64,000 nt of DNA from Azolla caroliniana (Eukaryota; Polypodiophyta). The stretch covers positions 26,288,001 to 26,352,000 of the forward strand of contig JBHGNT010000001.1 of the NCBI GenBank assembly GCA_043228905.1. The letters are read 5' to 3'. The notes under the pieces are model-generated. The model was given only the letters and a program-made list of their open reading frames with translations, did no database searches and was not told the origin of the DNA. A program made the position numbers and the translations under genes. This document shows, piece after piece, positions 50,857 to 60,524 of this stretch. Within the stretch, counting starts at the first letter, position 1. The number at the start of each line of letters is the position of its first letter.

Positions 50857-52838
50857 TCATTTACAGAGGAATCTAATGAATCCAAAAGACGCATAAAAGC
50901 AAGTATTTGCAAAAAGCACTACATCGTCTGCATATAGCAAAAGCATAATCACAACATTCCCAATGGTAACTTCTTCAACACATTCTTCCTTTGCAAACTT
51001 GGTAACCATTTCTTCCAATTCATCAATGCATAGACCAAATAGTGTTGGTGAGAGTGGGCATCCTTGCTCAACACCAATAGTGCTTTTGAAAAAATCTGAA
51101 AATTTATCTCTCATGCGCACACAACATATAACCTTCTCATAAATTCGGGAAATTGCAAGCATATATTCACTTGGCACCTCGAGTTCTTCCATTCGCCTCC
51201 AAAGATGCTCACGAGGTACCATATCAAAAGCTTTCTTGAAGTCTACAAAGCAACAATATAACCCTTTACCTCTAAGGCGACTTTCCTCCATTTATACTCG
51301 AAGGGTGATAAGGTGATCAATGGTGCTATGGTGTTTCCGAAAGCCACCTTGTCCATAAGCTCTCTTACCATTTTTTTTAGCCCATACACTTATCTTTGAT
51401 TCCATTATACATCCAAATAGTTTTGCCATTAATGAGCCAACCATGATGGTTCGATCGTTGTTTACATTATTTACATCTCCACCTTTATATAAAGGTTTGA
51501 TGCAAGTTGTAGTCCAATCGTAAGGCATACCATGTTGCAATGCATCCATATATGTGCTTCCTTTCCAGTCCATTTGAGCATTTCAACCTTTATACATTGA
51601 AGATCGCTTGCCTTTCGAGAGGCCAATTTCTTAAGTCCTATACATATATCTTCAATTGTAAAGAAGGGAGGCATATGTGAAAGAGAACCATAACACATCA
51701 TCTTTCTGGCAAGAGATAACTCGTATAAATTCTTACAATGCATAGACAAGTCGTGAAGAGTTAAGTCACCATAACTCTCAACACGTTTCCCCTTAAGATT
51801 TCCCCAAAATTTAGCACATGCATGTGCTTTCTCTTGCGTTTGGATAAATTGTTGAGTAACTTCCCATAGTCTTCTCTTTCTTTGAATAAGCCTTTTATAC
51901 TCATGCAAATGCTTTTGGTAATTCTCTTTATCCTTAACTACATCCAAAACCATAAGACACTTTCGAGCTTCATGACATTCTTTATCAAACCATTTTTTCC
52001 TAAGTTTCTTGGTGCATTTCCAAGATGTGCGGTTGGACGAAAAACAATTGTTTGTACAGGAGAGAATGACTTTCTTGAAAGCTTCCCATTTGCATTCTAG
52101 TGTGACACCATGTTGTATCTCTGTCATTTGTAACATATCCTCAACCATCTTGGAATACATGGGTGCTCGCTTAAGGTTCATGCTCAACTGCGATTGATTA
52201 TTATCTTCAATAGCCTTCTCACAATCAAACCTATGCATACATTTGAGATCAATACATAAAGGCCTATGATCGGATTCCGGTGTCCATTCACCAAGTGAGA
52301 ATTTACGTATACGATCCCAAATACCTTCGGAAAGTAGCACATAGTCAATCACACTATTTCCGTTGTGTTTTCTACATGTAAAACCATTAGTGTTGGGCCA
52401 TAAGGAAATACCATTTGCAATAAGCAATCCGGTACTATTGCACATTTGTAGGAGTAACTTCCCAAATTGGTCCGGATCTTTTTCATCGCTAGAAGAGCGG
52501 TTATACATTTGCATATCCTCTTGCATCCTTGAGATATGTGGCATGAAAGATTCTTGTGAATCAAGTTGGAAACTTCTTGTACGAGCATTCATGTCACCAA
52601 AGACAATAACTTCCCCTTTGGATTTGAAATAAGCAATATCATCTTCTAGATTGGCAAACGGTTGATCTTTATCCAAACAAGCATAAAAGTTAGAATCTTG
52701 ATGAGGAATGTAACATCCAACTACAAAAGTGGGCAAATCATTAGGTGTTTCTATTTTGAGCCATATGTAGCATTTATGTTCATCATTTTTTATGATTGAC
52801 ACATATTTCTCTATTTCCTTCTTAATCAAACATGCCAC
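50857..52838 (-). pseudogene. LINE ORF2: endonuclease and reverse transcriptase
   Basis: Endonuclease motifs: WNCNGYPWN (just upstream, 53030), ETWEHD, VFGDMNARTRS, then VIDYVLLSEG and ESDHRPL. RT motifs: QGGFRKHHSTIDHLITLR, CCFVDFKKAFDMVPREHLW, GVEQGCPLSPTLFGLCIDEL, LYADDVVLFANT. The frame is broken by a stop at about 52839, a frame change near 51470-51570 and a stop at 51292. Catalytic residues (YADD, the Asp-His pair of the endonuclease) are retained. Confidence 0.9.
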
Positions 52839-53072
52839 CCCTCCTTATCCTCTTCTTTGTCTTGGATTTTTCTTCCATATCAAAGAGTGTACATTATAGT
52901 TTCCTAAACCTTGAATCCTTTGAGTATCATGCTCCCATGTTTCAACAAGAAGTGTGATATCCGAGTCATCGGTGAATTCCTCTATGCCAAATCCTGCATT
53001 CCATGGGTATCCATTGCAATTCCAAAAGCATAGTTGTAAAAGGCGTGGGTTAGTCTCATAGATCACGTGTCC

Positions 53073-53351
53073 CTATTTGCCTACATTTTCATCTTTAGGC
53101 ACATCCTTGACATTATTTTTCAATCTTTCTTCATATGCTTTATGACGAGCATTTTGTTGTGAGATAGTACGATCTTCACTCACAAAGCATTGCGTACCTT
53201 TGAGGTATACCCAACTATTTTCGAGTATGATCCGCTGCTTTGTATCATCTGTCATTGTGCATACAATAGGCCTTTCTTTGGAGTGAGTAACACCATGTTT
53301 CCTAACTCGGTGTGCCCCATATACATTCACATCTGACATCCCATAATGCAT
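53073..53351 (-). pseudogene. LINE ORF1 C-terminal remnant
   Basis: Reads VYGAHRVRKHG, then KERPIVCTMTDDTKQRII, then LKGTQCFVSEDRTISQQNAR. This is the RNA-binding C-terminal pattern of ORF1 proteins (AHR, RPI-V, EDxT). An out-of-frame piece just upstream (NIVVHGIKEE near 53430) completes the RRM-like start, so ORF1 is frameshifted. Confidence 0.75.
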
Positions 53352-53576
53352 GCTAAAAATTCACCAATGGCCTTTCCGAGGGATGCGGGTGTTTCCATAC
53401 TCTCTTCTTTAATCCCATGGACGACAATGTTCTTTGATCGTCATTCACGTTCTTTCAATTCTCGGACATCTATGCTTTCTATATTCTTCTCTTGATGTAT
53501 CACATGCATATTGGATGAGTTTGATAGCACATCCCCACCACATACATCGGCCCATGACTTCGTTGTACATACATCA

Positions 53577-53724
53577 ACTACTAAGTTACAAAGGGTTGGT
53601 TTAAATACCAACTAGGCTAGGGCAAGTGCCTTTTCAACTATTTACAAAACTAGCCTGGGGTGTCCATGACTCATGAGCTAGTGTGAAACCTATCTCTATG
53701 GGAAGTTGAGTTTGACTCTCAACA
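53577..53724 (-). repeat. 5' LTR of the split copia element, outer part
   Basis: Matches 46248-46388 (AACTACTAAGTTACAAAGG to GACTCTCAACA) with a few changes and one small ATGACTC duplication, and ends at the target duplication CTATT. Confidence 0.93.
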
Positions 53725-53729
53725 CTATT

Positions 53730-54354
53730 ATATATAATATAATCCTATGTCTACAAATCCACAACTTGTCTCCTCTCTATTTTTCATCTCTCCTCTCTCT
53801 TACTTTTCATCTCCGAACAGAATGACTAAAGTAGGATGAGTACAACGCACGACAACGACCTTGGGCTCACCTTTGTCTCACAAACGGCAGCAGAGTTACA
53901 ACTCTAACTCACACACATGCACACTCTCTCAGCTACAGTGGCAACTACCAATAGTAACTATACAATAATTATGATCAACTACATATAACATAATGAATGC
54001 CCTAGTTGTATTTATACTAATACAACATTCACGGCTATTTACAAATATAGCTCACAAGGGCTCATTAAATATATTTACAGATATAACCCCGAGTCGGCTT
54101 CAACCATTTCGATTCGAATTCGATGATACGATCACAATCGAATCGAACAATTGGTTTGATTTTTCGACCGATTCGATTCTCCCTTTACTTTGACCCACAA
54201 ACCTCAACTTTAAGAGTTCCATCATATGCAACATACTCTTATTTCTCGCTTGAATATTAGGAATGTAAACCAATGTTCAAATAATAGAACATACGGGATC
54301 CAACATTGCAAAGCTGAAATTGAACCCATGGGATCCAACCCCACAAAGAGTTTG
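53730..54354. other. Intergenic, no gene seen
   Basis: AT-rich and low-complexity CT stretches. The last 100 bases share the TTTCTCGCTTGAATATTAGGAATG and CCCATGGGATCC spacer motifs of the tRNA-Gln repeat units, so the repeat family begins about 54220. Confidence 0.5.
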
Positions 54355-54426
54355 AGGTTCCACCGAGACTTGAACTCGGGTTATGGGATTCAAAGTCCAA
54401 TGTCCTAACCGCTAGACCATGGAACC
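54355..54426 (-). tRNA. tRNA-Gln(UUG)-like gene
   Basis: The 72-base minus-strand sequence folds as a cloverleaf. The acceptor stem is perfect (GGTTCCA with TGGAACC, discriminator T), with a D-arm GGTCTAGCGGTTAGGAC and a T-arm CCGAG-TTCAAGT-CTCGG, also perfect. The anticodon loop is CTTTGAA, giving UUG (Gln). One T-C mismatch sits in the anticodon stem (TTGGA/TCCCA), so it may be a pseudogene. It has no intron. It is the best preserved unit of the repeat family seen at 43653-44810. Confidence 0.68.
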
Positions 54427-54581
54427 CATGGGATTAAGGTGAGTTATTGGATTCCAAATAAACCGCTAAACCATGGAACCTACAAGTGTCAACACACTCT
54501 TATTTCTCTCTTGAATCTATAGGAATGCCAACCAGGGTTCAAATAAGACCTAGGGGATACAACATTGCAGAGCCGAAATTG

Positions 54582-54653
54582 AGGTTCCATCGAGACTTGA
54601 ACTCGGGTGAATGGATTCAGAGTCCAATGTCCTAACTGCTAAACCATGGAACC
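54582..54653 (-). pseudogene. tRNA-Gln(CUG)-like pseudogene
   Basis: Second unit, 227 bases from the first. The acceptor stem is intact and the loop CTCTGAA gives anticodon CUG. The anticodon stem has a T-T mismatch and the T-stem a C-A mismatch. Partial D-arm/acceptor ends also occur at about 54460-54480 and 54700-54722. Confidence 0.65.
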
Positions 54654-54795
54654 CATGGGATTAAGGCCAGTTATTGGCCTTAATTATGTATATACAATGT
54701 CATAACAACTAGACCATGGAACCCACAAGCGTCAACTTTAAGAGTTCCATCATATGCAACACGCTCTTATTTCTCTCTTGAATCTATAGGAATGC

Positions 54796-55181
54796 TGTTA
54801 AGTAATTAGTAATGTGTTGACCTTAAGCCTTTAAATAGGACCTTGTACTTAAGTGGGATATTCTAGATCCTCCACTCCTTAGTACATTTACTGTAGGACT
54901 TACACATAAGTACCTATGTTCTACCCACACATGTGCACCCTTGCACATGGGTTGTATATATACCTCATTGTGGGTATTTTTGTATGTTGATGACACTTTT
55001 CAATAGAGTCAATCACCCCCCATTTATCTTCGTGTTCATAAGTGTAACTTCCTCCCTCTCTCTCTCTTCCTCTCACACACTCACACACTCTCACGTGCAT
55101 ATCATACTAATCTTCCGCTACTTAACGTAACCATATAATTAGTCTCTAATTAACCCTAGGTAATTACCTAATTACTTAACA
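54796..55181 (+). repeat. 5' LTR of the truncated copia element
   Basis: Begins TGTTAAGTAATTAG and ends AATTACTTAACA, long inverted termini. The primer-site region follows immediately. No second copy is in the window. Confidence 0.82.
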
Positions 55182-55357
55182 TCGTATCAAAGTGCGTGGT
55201 TTAGGAAATCCACTAATCCCACCGCTTATTCGTGATTGTGTGTTCGAGACGCCGACGACAAATCCCGGCTATTCGCTATCCGCTACAATAGTGCCGCTAC
55301 GAAGGACGTGTACGCGACCAAGAGAAGAAAAACAAAACGGAAGACACAACAATCAAC

Positions 55358-56902
55358 ATGAACACACAAATGGGAAGCTCACTCCCTAGCGAAAAGCTAG
55401 ACCGAAGCAACTATTCATCTTGGGAGTACAAGATGAATCAATACCTTGTCGGCCAAGGGTATTGGAGCTACATCAACGGCGCACAAGAAAACAAACCTGA
55501 AATCACACACGCCAACTACCCAACGTGGGAGCAAGGTGCGAGTCGGGTAATGTATTGCTTGGCAACATGTGTAAACGACCACATGCTTAGCCACATTCGT
55601 GACACCAAGACGCCCAAAGAGGCGTGGGAAAATCTCAAGAAGATTTTCGCCGCGGACACATCCGCATGCAAGCTTCAATTCTGGCAAGATTTGAACAACA
55701 TACGACAAAAAGAAATGCCCGTGACGGACTACACCGCCAAGATCAAGAGCATTTGCGACTCGCTTGGCTCCATCAACGTCAACATCAACGAAGACGAGAT
55801 GGTGCAAGTATGCTTGGGCGGCCTTGCACAACGATTCAACCCGTTGAGAACGGCAATCTTGGCGAGAGATAACCCTCCCTCGTTCTTAAACCTCCAATCA
55901 ATGCTATTGGTCGAAGAAAACCACGTTCAATCAAAGACCAACACATCGGAAGGACAAATGCTCTTCACCGATACGAATGGTGCCCATAGACGAGGTCGAA
56001 GCGGAAGAGGTCAATTCGACCTATCCCACGAAGGGAATTCACAATTTCGGCAAGGAAACGGAAGCCATCAAGGAACCTTCACAAGAAAGGGGAGCTTCCA
56101 CGCCGAACAAGGTCGGCGAACGATGCCACCTACGTGTAACTATTGTGGAAAAATCGGCCATCGCGAAGAGGAGTGCCGAAAAAGACAAAGCGAGTCGGCT
56201 TCAACAAGCCGACAACTCACAAATTACGCCGTGAACGCGGAATATGCGGACTACGGCAGACTCTTCGTGATGAGGCATAGAGAGAACTCTATGATGGCTT
56301 CCGATCCCGCAAACTCAGCAAGCACCTCCAGCTCCGAACACGCGTGGTTCGTAGACTCCGACGCCTCGCACCACATGACGTCGCACCAAGAGTGGTTTCA
56401 TGACTTGCGAACGCCGGATCGACTCGGCTACATAGAGACCGGAGACGACACTCCGCATCCCATTCGGCACATCGGCGATGTCCCATTTGGGAAAGAAGGC
56501 GAGCAAACCTGCATTAAGAATGTCTTGCATGTCCCCACAATAACAAAGAATTTGGTCTCGGTTGGCCAAATCGTGGAGCAAGGCATGCAAGTCTGCTTCA
56601 TCGAGAAAGACGGCCGACTCATAGCCAAGGGACGGAGAGACGGTCGTTTGTTCATCCTCGACTCAAACGAGGTAAAATCGGCCATGTACGCCAAAGGTCT
56701 CAAGACCGAGACAAACATCGAGTTGTGGCACAAAAGAATCGGCCACGTAAACCTCCAACGGCTTCGCGGAATGCAATCAAAGGGAGTCGTAATCAGACTT
56801 CCGGCCTCCGAATCAAAACCGAGTGTGCGAAGCATGCCAACTCGGAAAACAATATCGACTCCCATTCCCGAAGGAGAGCTCCGCAAGCAAAGGCCTCCTT
56901 GA
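55358..56902 (+). CDS. Copia gag-protease-pre-integrase ORF, 514 residues
   Basis: Starts MNTQMGSSLPSEKLDRSNYS (gag), with a UBN2-like core (QFWQDLNNIRQKEMPVTDY), a CCHC knuckle CNYCGKIGHREEEC at about residues 264-277, a protease AWFVDSDASHHMTSH and the pre-integrase LWHKRIGHVNLQRL. The protease active site reads D-S-D where copia has D-S/T-G, so it is probably inactive. The frame then shifts into an integrase remnant. It is unusually intact for a truncated element. Confidence 0.9.
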   Translation: MNTQMGSSLPSEKLDRSNYSSWEYKMNQYLVGQGYWSYINGAQENKPEITHANYPTWEQGASRVMYCLATCVNDHMLSHIRDTKTPKEAWENLKKIFAADTSACKLQFWQDLNNIRQKEMPVTDYTAKIKSICDSLGSINVNINEDEMVQVCLGGLAQRFNPLRTAILARDNPPSFLNLQSMLLVEENHVQSKTNTSEGQMLFTDTNGAHRRGRSGRGQFDLSHEGNSQFRQGNGSHQGTFTRKGSFHAEQGRRTMPPTCNYCGKIGHREEECRKRQSESASTSRQLTNYAVNAEYADYGRLFVMRHRENSMMASDPANSASTSSSEHAWFVDSDASHHMTSHQEWFHDLRTPDRLGYIETGDDTPHPIRHIGDVPFGKEGEQTCIKNVLHVPTITKNLVSVGQIVEQGMQVCFIEKDGRLIAKGRRDGRLFILDSNEVKSAMYAKGLKTETNIELWHKRIGHVNLQRLRGMQSKGVVIRLPASESKPSVRSMPTRKTISTPIPEGELRKQRPP

Positions 56903-57002
56903 CATAATCCACTCGGACGTATGGGGACCGGCTCAAATGCCGACGCTCGGCGGATGACGCTACTACGTCACCTTCATCGACAACCACTTGCGCTACGCGT
57001 TG

Positions 57003-57289
57003 TTGTGTGGTTTTTCACACACGATATGAAAACTAGTAAAATAATTATTTACGATTAGCTTAATATATGGATATGAGCAGATAGATGTTTTCAAGAGCTT
57101 TATAGTGTATTTTACTACGCATAAAACGGATAAATAAATATCAAGTTATGTGAGTGTGAAGTTTGAAGAAAAGAAAAGAAAAGACAAAACTGTGAGATAT
57201 CCCACATAGATAGGACAACATTGGAACCCAGAATATATAAGGGAAACCAAAACATATTTATTCTATCAATGTGTGGAGCATAGAATGTT
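57003..57289. other. AT-rich junction between copia truncation and CpG-rich repeat
   Basis: Unassigned sequence containing an (AAAAG)n-like stretch and a TATATAAG box (57233-57241). It could be the end of another LTR, but no partner is seen. Confidence 0.4.
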
Positions 57290-57960
57290 CAAGGTGACTT
57301 GGGCTACATTATGTGGTGTGCATGCTATGGGTGTACGCCCGTGTGCATGGTTGCGTGGACGTCTTCGGACGTACGTGCACATGGATGTCTTCGGATATAC
57401 GTGCGTGTGCAAGTTTCGGGCGTACGCGTGGATGTTTTGGACGGACCCGTTTGTGCAGATGAGCGCGCGGCGCGGACTCGTTGATGCGTACACTACGACG
57501 CGGTCGAGAATTTTGCGTGCGGATGTGTACACGGTGCGGGTTGGACGTGTGCGCGCGTGGATGCGTACACGGCGTACGCGTGTGTGCAAGTTTCGGGTGT
57601 ACGCGTGGACGTTTCGGATGGACGCGTATGTGCGGACGAGCGCGCGGACGCGTTGATGCGTGCACTACGGCACGGTCGAGAATTTTGTGCGCGGATGCGT
57701 ACACGGTGCAGGTTGGACGCTATGGGTGTATGCCCGTGTGCATGGTTGCGTGGACGTCTTCGGACGTACGTGCACATGGACGTCTTCGGATATACGTGCG
57801 TGTGCAAGTTTCGGGCGTACGCGTGGATGTTTTGGACGGACCCGTATGTGCAGACGAGCGCGCGGCGCGGACTCGTTGATGCGTACACTACGATGCGTAC
57901 ACTATGGCGCGGTCGGGACTTTTGCGCACGGACACATCTACGGTTTGGTTGCGACGGACG
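57290..57960 (+). repeat. CpG-rich tandem repeat, about 392-bp period
   Basis: The segment from 57327 recurs from 57719 almost unchanged (CTATGGGTGTAYGCCCGTG to GACTCGTTGATGCGTAC). Within each unit, CGTGTGCAAGTTTCGGG, GTACGCGTGGA and GCGGTCGGGA/GAGAATTTT motifs recur at shorter intervals. It is rich in CG and ACG/GCG, unlike the surrounding AT-rich DNA. Long open frames exist in several frames on both strands because of the composition; I do not call any as a gene. Confidence 0.88.
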
Positions 57961-58027
57961 TATGGATTGCGCACGGGCTAAACTTTATGGATGATTGTGT
58001 CATTTGGCCGAATTATACGGACAATCG

Positions 58028-58165
58028 CATGTAACCAAAAGCCAAGGCCATGCAACTAAAAGTAAAAGGCATGCATCTAAAAATGGAAGCATACAACTAA
58101 AAGCAGAGGCCATGCAACTAAAAATAGAGGGCATCCAACTAAAAGTGGGCATGCAAAGTAACATT
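58028..58165. repeat. Minisatellite of about 20-bp units
   Basis: Six or seven degenerate units of the type CAACTAAAAGNNGAGGCCATG (variants CATCTAAAAATGG, CATACAACTAAAAGC). It directly follows the CpG-rich repeat. Confidence 0.85.
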
Positions 58166-58424
58166 GGGAAAGAGGATCAACGAGGAACTTGATATATGTC
58201 CCATTTTTTCCCTCCTAGTTTTTTCTTTTCCCCTTTTTTTCTTCTTCCCTCTCGGATTCGAGAAACAAATTATCTCACATATTGATATCAAACTCCTAGC
58301 TTTGTTTACTTGATCTTTCTTGTCAAAAATTATCTCTGGTATTCATATCGGACCACTCCTTGCATGGTTGTTGGCTCCTTTCTTTGAAAAATTAATCTCT
58401 CATTTCTATACCCAATGTCATGAT

Positions 58425-58490
58425 ATGGCAAGACTCGAACCCATGACCTTCGATTATATGGGTCGAGCTCTTGACCATTATATCATCTAT
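58425..58490 (-). other. tRNA-derived remnant (possible SINE head)
   Basis: The minus strand has an A-box-like TATAATGGTCAAGAGC and a B-box-like GGGTTCGAGTC about 35 bases later, the spacing of a tRNA-type pol III promoter. Stems do not form a convincing tRNA. It directly abuts the gypsy LTR. Confidence 0.4.
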
Positions 58491-58879
58491 TGTAATACGT
58501 AGGATATTATTTTCATTTACATTTTATTATAGGAAATTAATGTATATTCCAGATTTCTCTAGAACATTCTAGAAGCTTCAGGATTACTCCTGAGAACACT
58601 ATAAAAGAGGGCACTAGGCATTATGTTGAACCAAATTGGTTCAACGCCAGTCTTTAGCCTCATAGCCCTTTTGTATTTACTCTTCTTATAATATATAATC
58701 TGTTATCATCATCTCTCGTCCTCGCTATCTCTCTCTCCCTCTCTCTCCTCTACTCTCTTCCTCTCTCGGGAGTCTTACGCAGTCCCGTACCCTTAGTTCT
58801 AATAGTACTTCCCTTCTCTAGTACTAATTCTCTCTCTGTTTAGTACTAATCCTATCTCTGCTTAGTACTATTCCTGACA
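58491..58879 (+). repeat. Putative 5' LTR of the gypsy element
   Basis: TGTAATACG to CTGACA (TGT...ACA ends), with a CTATAAAAG box at about 58600 and CT-rich leader. No second copy is available to confirm the borders, and the primer site is not recognised. Confidence 0.5.
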
Positions 58880-58950
58880 GTTTGAACCAATTTCCTCCTC
58901 TGTCTCTCTCCCTTCATACTAATCTCTTATTTCTCTTTTCTTTTCATCCC

Positions 58951-60102
58951 ATGGCCACAGTTAGCGCTCAGGAATATCAATCTGTTTTCTCGGAGTTTCA
59001 ATGCTTGAAAGAGAAGTTCATTGCTTTGGAACAAGAAAATCAACGGTTGATGGGGGATCTTCAACAAATCTCCTTAGAAAAGCAGCAAACGCAACAACAA
59101 CATGGGGAACTTGCATTACGCGTGCAACAACTTGAAGCAACCATCCTAGCGATGCAACAACAAGGCCCCGGAACACAAGGGATTCATAAGGAACCCAAGA
59201 TTGGCCTTCCCACGAAGTTCGATGGAACACGATCGTAGTTTAGAGGGTTCCCTAATCAGGTACGATTAGTTATTCAAATGCATCCTTCCCGATATCCTAC
59301 CGATGCATCACGAGTGGGTTTAGTAGGGACGCTGTTAAGTGGCTCAACGTTGGCATGGTTCGCTCCACTGTTGGAAAAGGAGTCTCCATTACTCAACAAC
59401 TTTGAAGAGTTTATAGGTGAGTTTAAAGCATGCTTTGGGGATACTGACAGCATAAGGACCGCAATCAACAAAATCCGGTGATTACGCCAAGGAGACCGTC
59501 CAGCCTCTGCATACGCTGCAGATTTCCTTCTACTTGCCGCTGACATCCCTTGGGATGATCAAGCGCTGATGGAGCAATTTCGTTATGGTTTACGCAACGA
59601 AGTCAAGGATTTACTCTTGACTTTCCCTGAAGAGCCAAAATCCTTAACAGAAGCAATTAGTCGCGCAGTAAGATGTGATAACCGCCTCTTTGAGCGACGT
59701 TTGGAACGATAGCTACAGATGCTGAGGGCAAGATCAGAGCCCACCTACGCCTCAATGGTAGCAAAACCTTTACCCAGGGAATACTATAATGCGCCTCCAG
59801 TGAATACTCCAACTCCGATGGAGATTAACACTACACGTCGTCGAGGGCCATTATCCGAAGAAGAAAAGCAGCGACGCCGAACAAATCGACTATGTCTCTA
59901 CTGCGGTGGACCAGGACACATTGCAATCAATTGTCCCCATAGGCCAAGAAGACAGGTAAACCAAATAGTTGCTAGTTCTAATTGTATTAAACCCGAGCCT
60001 ACTACAATAGGGATATCTGATAGTACTAATAGTACTAATAGCCTAGATCTAGCGAACAAATTTGATGTCCTTAGTCAGTTAGAAGAAGAGTTAAACTACT
60101 AA
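58951..60102 (+). pseudogene. Gypsy gag with several in-frame stops
   Basis: In one frame from ATG 58951: a coiled-coil N-terminus (ALEQENQRLMGDLQQ), KIGLPTKFDGTRS, stop, FRGF, then SRVGLVGTLLSGSTLAWFAP, a Retrotrans_gag core (SAYAADFLLLAADIPWDDQA, LMEQFRYGLRNEVKDLLL), stop, then a CCHC knuckle [14 protein letters not shown]. Stops at 59236-59238 (TAG), 59480-59482 (TGA) and 59710-59712 (TAG) do not shift the frame. At least two TAGs sit where CAG (Gln) is expected. The downstream protease fragment has LLDSEANSYFMD in place of D-S-G-A. Confidence 0.85.
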
Positions 60103-60524
60103 GTCCAGCCAAAATAGGAGCCGTTTGGTTGGATAGCCCTAGATCTGTGTAGCCCATTAGTGGTTCCATTCCCTCTAAGCAAGTTAGCAATGTGTTCGTA
60201 GCCCAAGTAACAGTTAGTACTAAAAGTACCCCTCCAATACACGTCTTATCACTTCTAGACTCCGAAGCTAATTCTTACTTTATGGATAGGAATTTTGCCC
60301 AAGCTCATCAGATATCTCTTAGAAAACTTCCGTGGCCAGCCTCTGTAGTCGTCATTGATGGTCGTCCCATTGCTTCCGGAAATATCATAGAAGAGTCAGA
60401 ACCCGTTAATATTGTCCTAGATAACTTAGCATGTGTAGTATCATTTAACATTATTAGTATCCCAGAACATGAAGGGAACCCAACATTCCTTATGTCCAAC
60501 CGTCGGCCACAACCGAGCTTAGAA

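Larger units (their letters stand above)
50274..53576 (-). mobile_element. LINE (non-LTR) retrotransposon inserted in the copia LTR
   Basis: Minus strand, 5' end near 53576 and 3' end at about 50274. It has an ORF1 RNA-binding remnant, an APE-type endonuclease plus RT ORF2, and a C-terminal Cys/His motif (LCTLC then YHTLIQCS). After the RT YADD box the frame jumps into the 3' part, so the RT thumb is deleted. The 3' tail is (ATCT)n on the minus strand (50271-50326), not poly-A. The host LTR sequence resumes on both sides. The sequence resembles RTE/CR1-like LINEs more than the L1-type usual in plants, but I cannot place the clade. Confidence 0.88.
46132..53724 (-). mobile_element. Ty1/copia retrotransposon, complete outline, split by a LINE
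   Basis: Target duplication CTATT at 46127-46131 and 53725-53729 brackets the element. The minus-strand 3' LTR is 46132-46388. The 5' LTR is 50203-50273 plus 53577-53724, separated by an inserted LINE. The Met-tRNA primer site TGGTATCAGAGC (complement of 50191-50202) abuts the 5' LTR. Gag-pol runs from 50095 down to about 46650, with stops and frameshifts: gag (MNTQMGSALPIEKLDRTNFT), CCHC-like CRYYRKLGHYEEKC, GAG-pre-integrase, integrase, RT (FHQMDVKNAFLQGELEEEV, ILYVDYLVVG) and RNase H (STEAEYRGVAV, KHIEVYDHFIRE). Removing the LINE gives about 4.3 kb, normal for copia. It is inactive. Confidence 0.92.
54796..57002 (+). mobile_element. Ty1/copia element, truncated in integrase
   Basis: A 386-bp 5' LTR (54796-55181), a degenerate Met-tRNA primer site (TCGTATCAAAGTGCG at 55182) and a gag-protease-pre-integrase ORF are present. 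Integrase begins (IHSDVWGPAQ, YYVTFIDNHLRYALL) but breaks off near 57002; RT, RNase H and the 3' LTR are absent. It inserted into a tRNA-Gln-type repeat spacer (flank AATCTATAGGAATGC). It is a relative of the minus-strand copia at 46132. Confidence 0.9.
58491..60524 (+). mobile_element. Ty3/gypsy retrotransposon remnant: LTR, gag, partial protease
   Basis: A putative LTR at 58491-58879 is followed by gag and the start of protease (about 60192-60524). The element is cut at 60524 by a copia insertion. Its RT, RNase H and integrase would lie beyond the copia element, outside the window, if they exist. Confidence 0.82.

Noticed and set aside
57273-58034. Overlapping open frames of 107-145 codons on both strands
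   Set aside because: They come from the CpG-rich tandem repeat, occur in several frames at once and have Arg/Val/Thr repeat composition with no recognisable domain.
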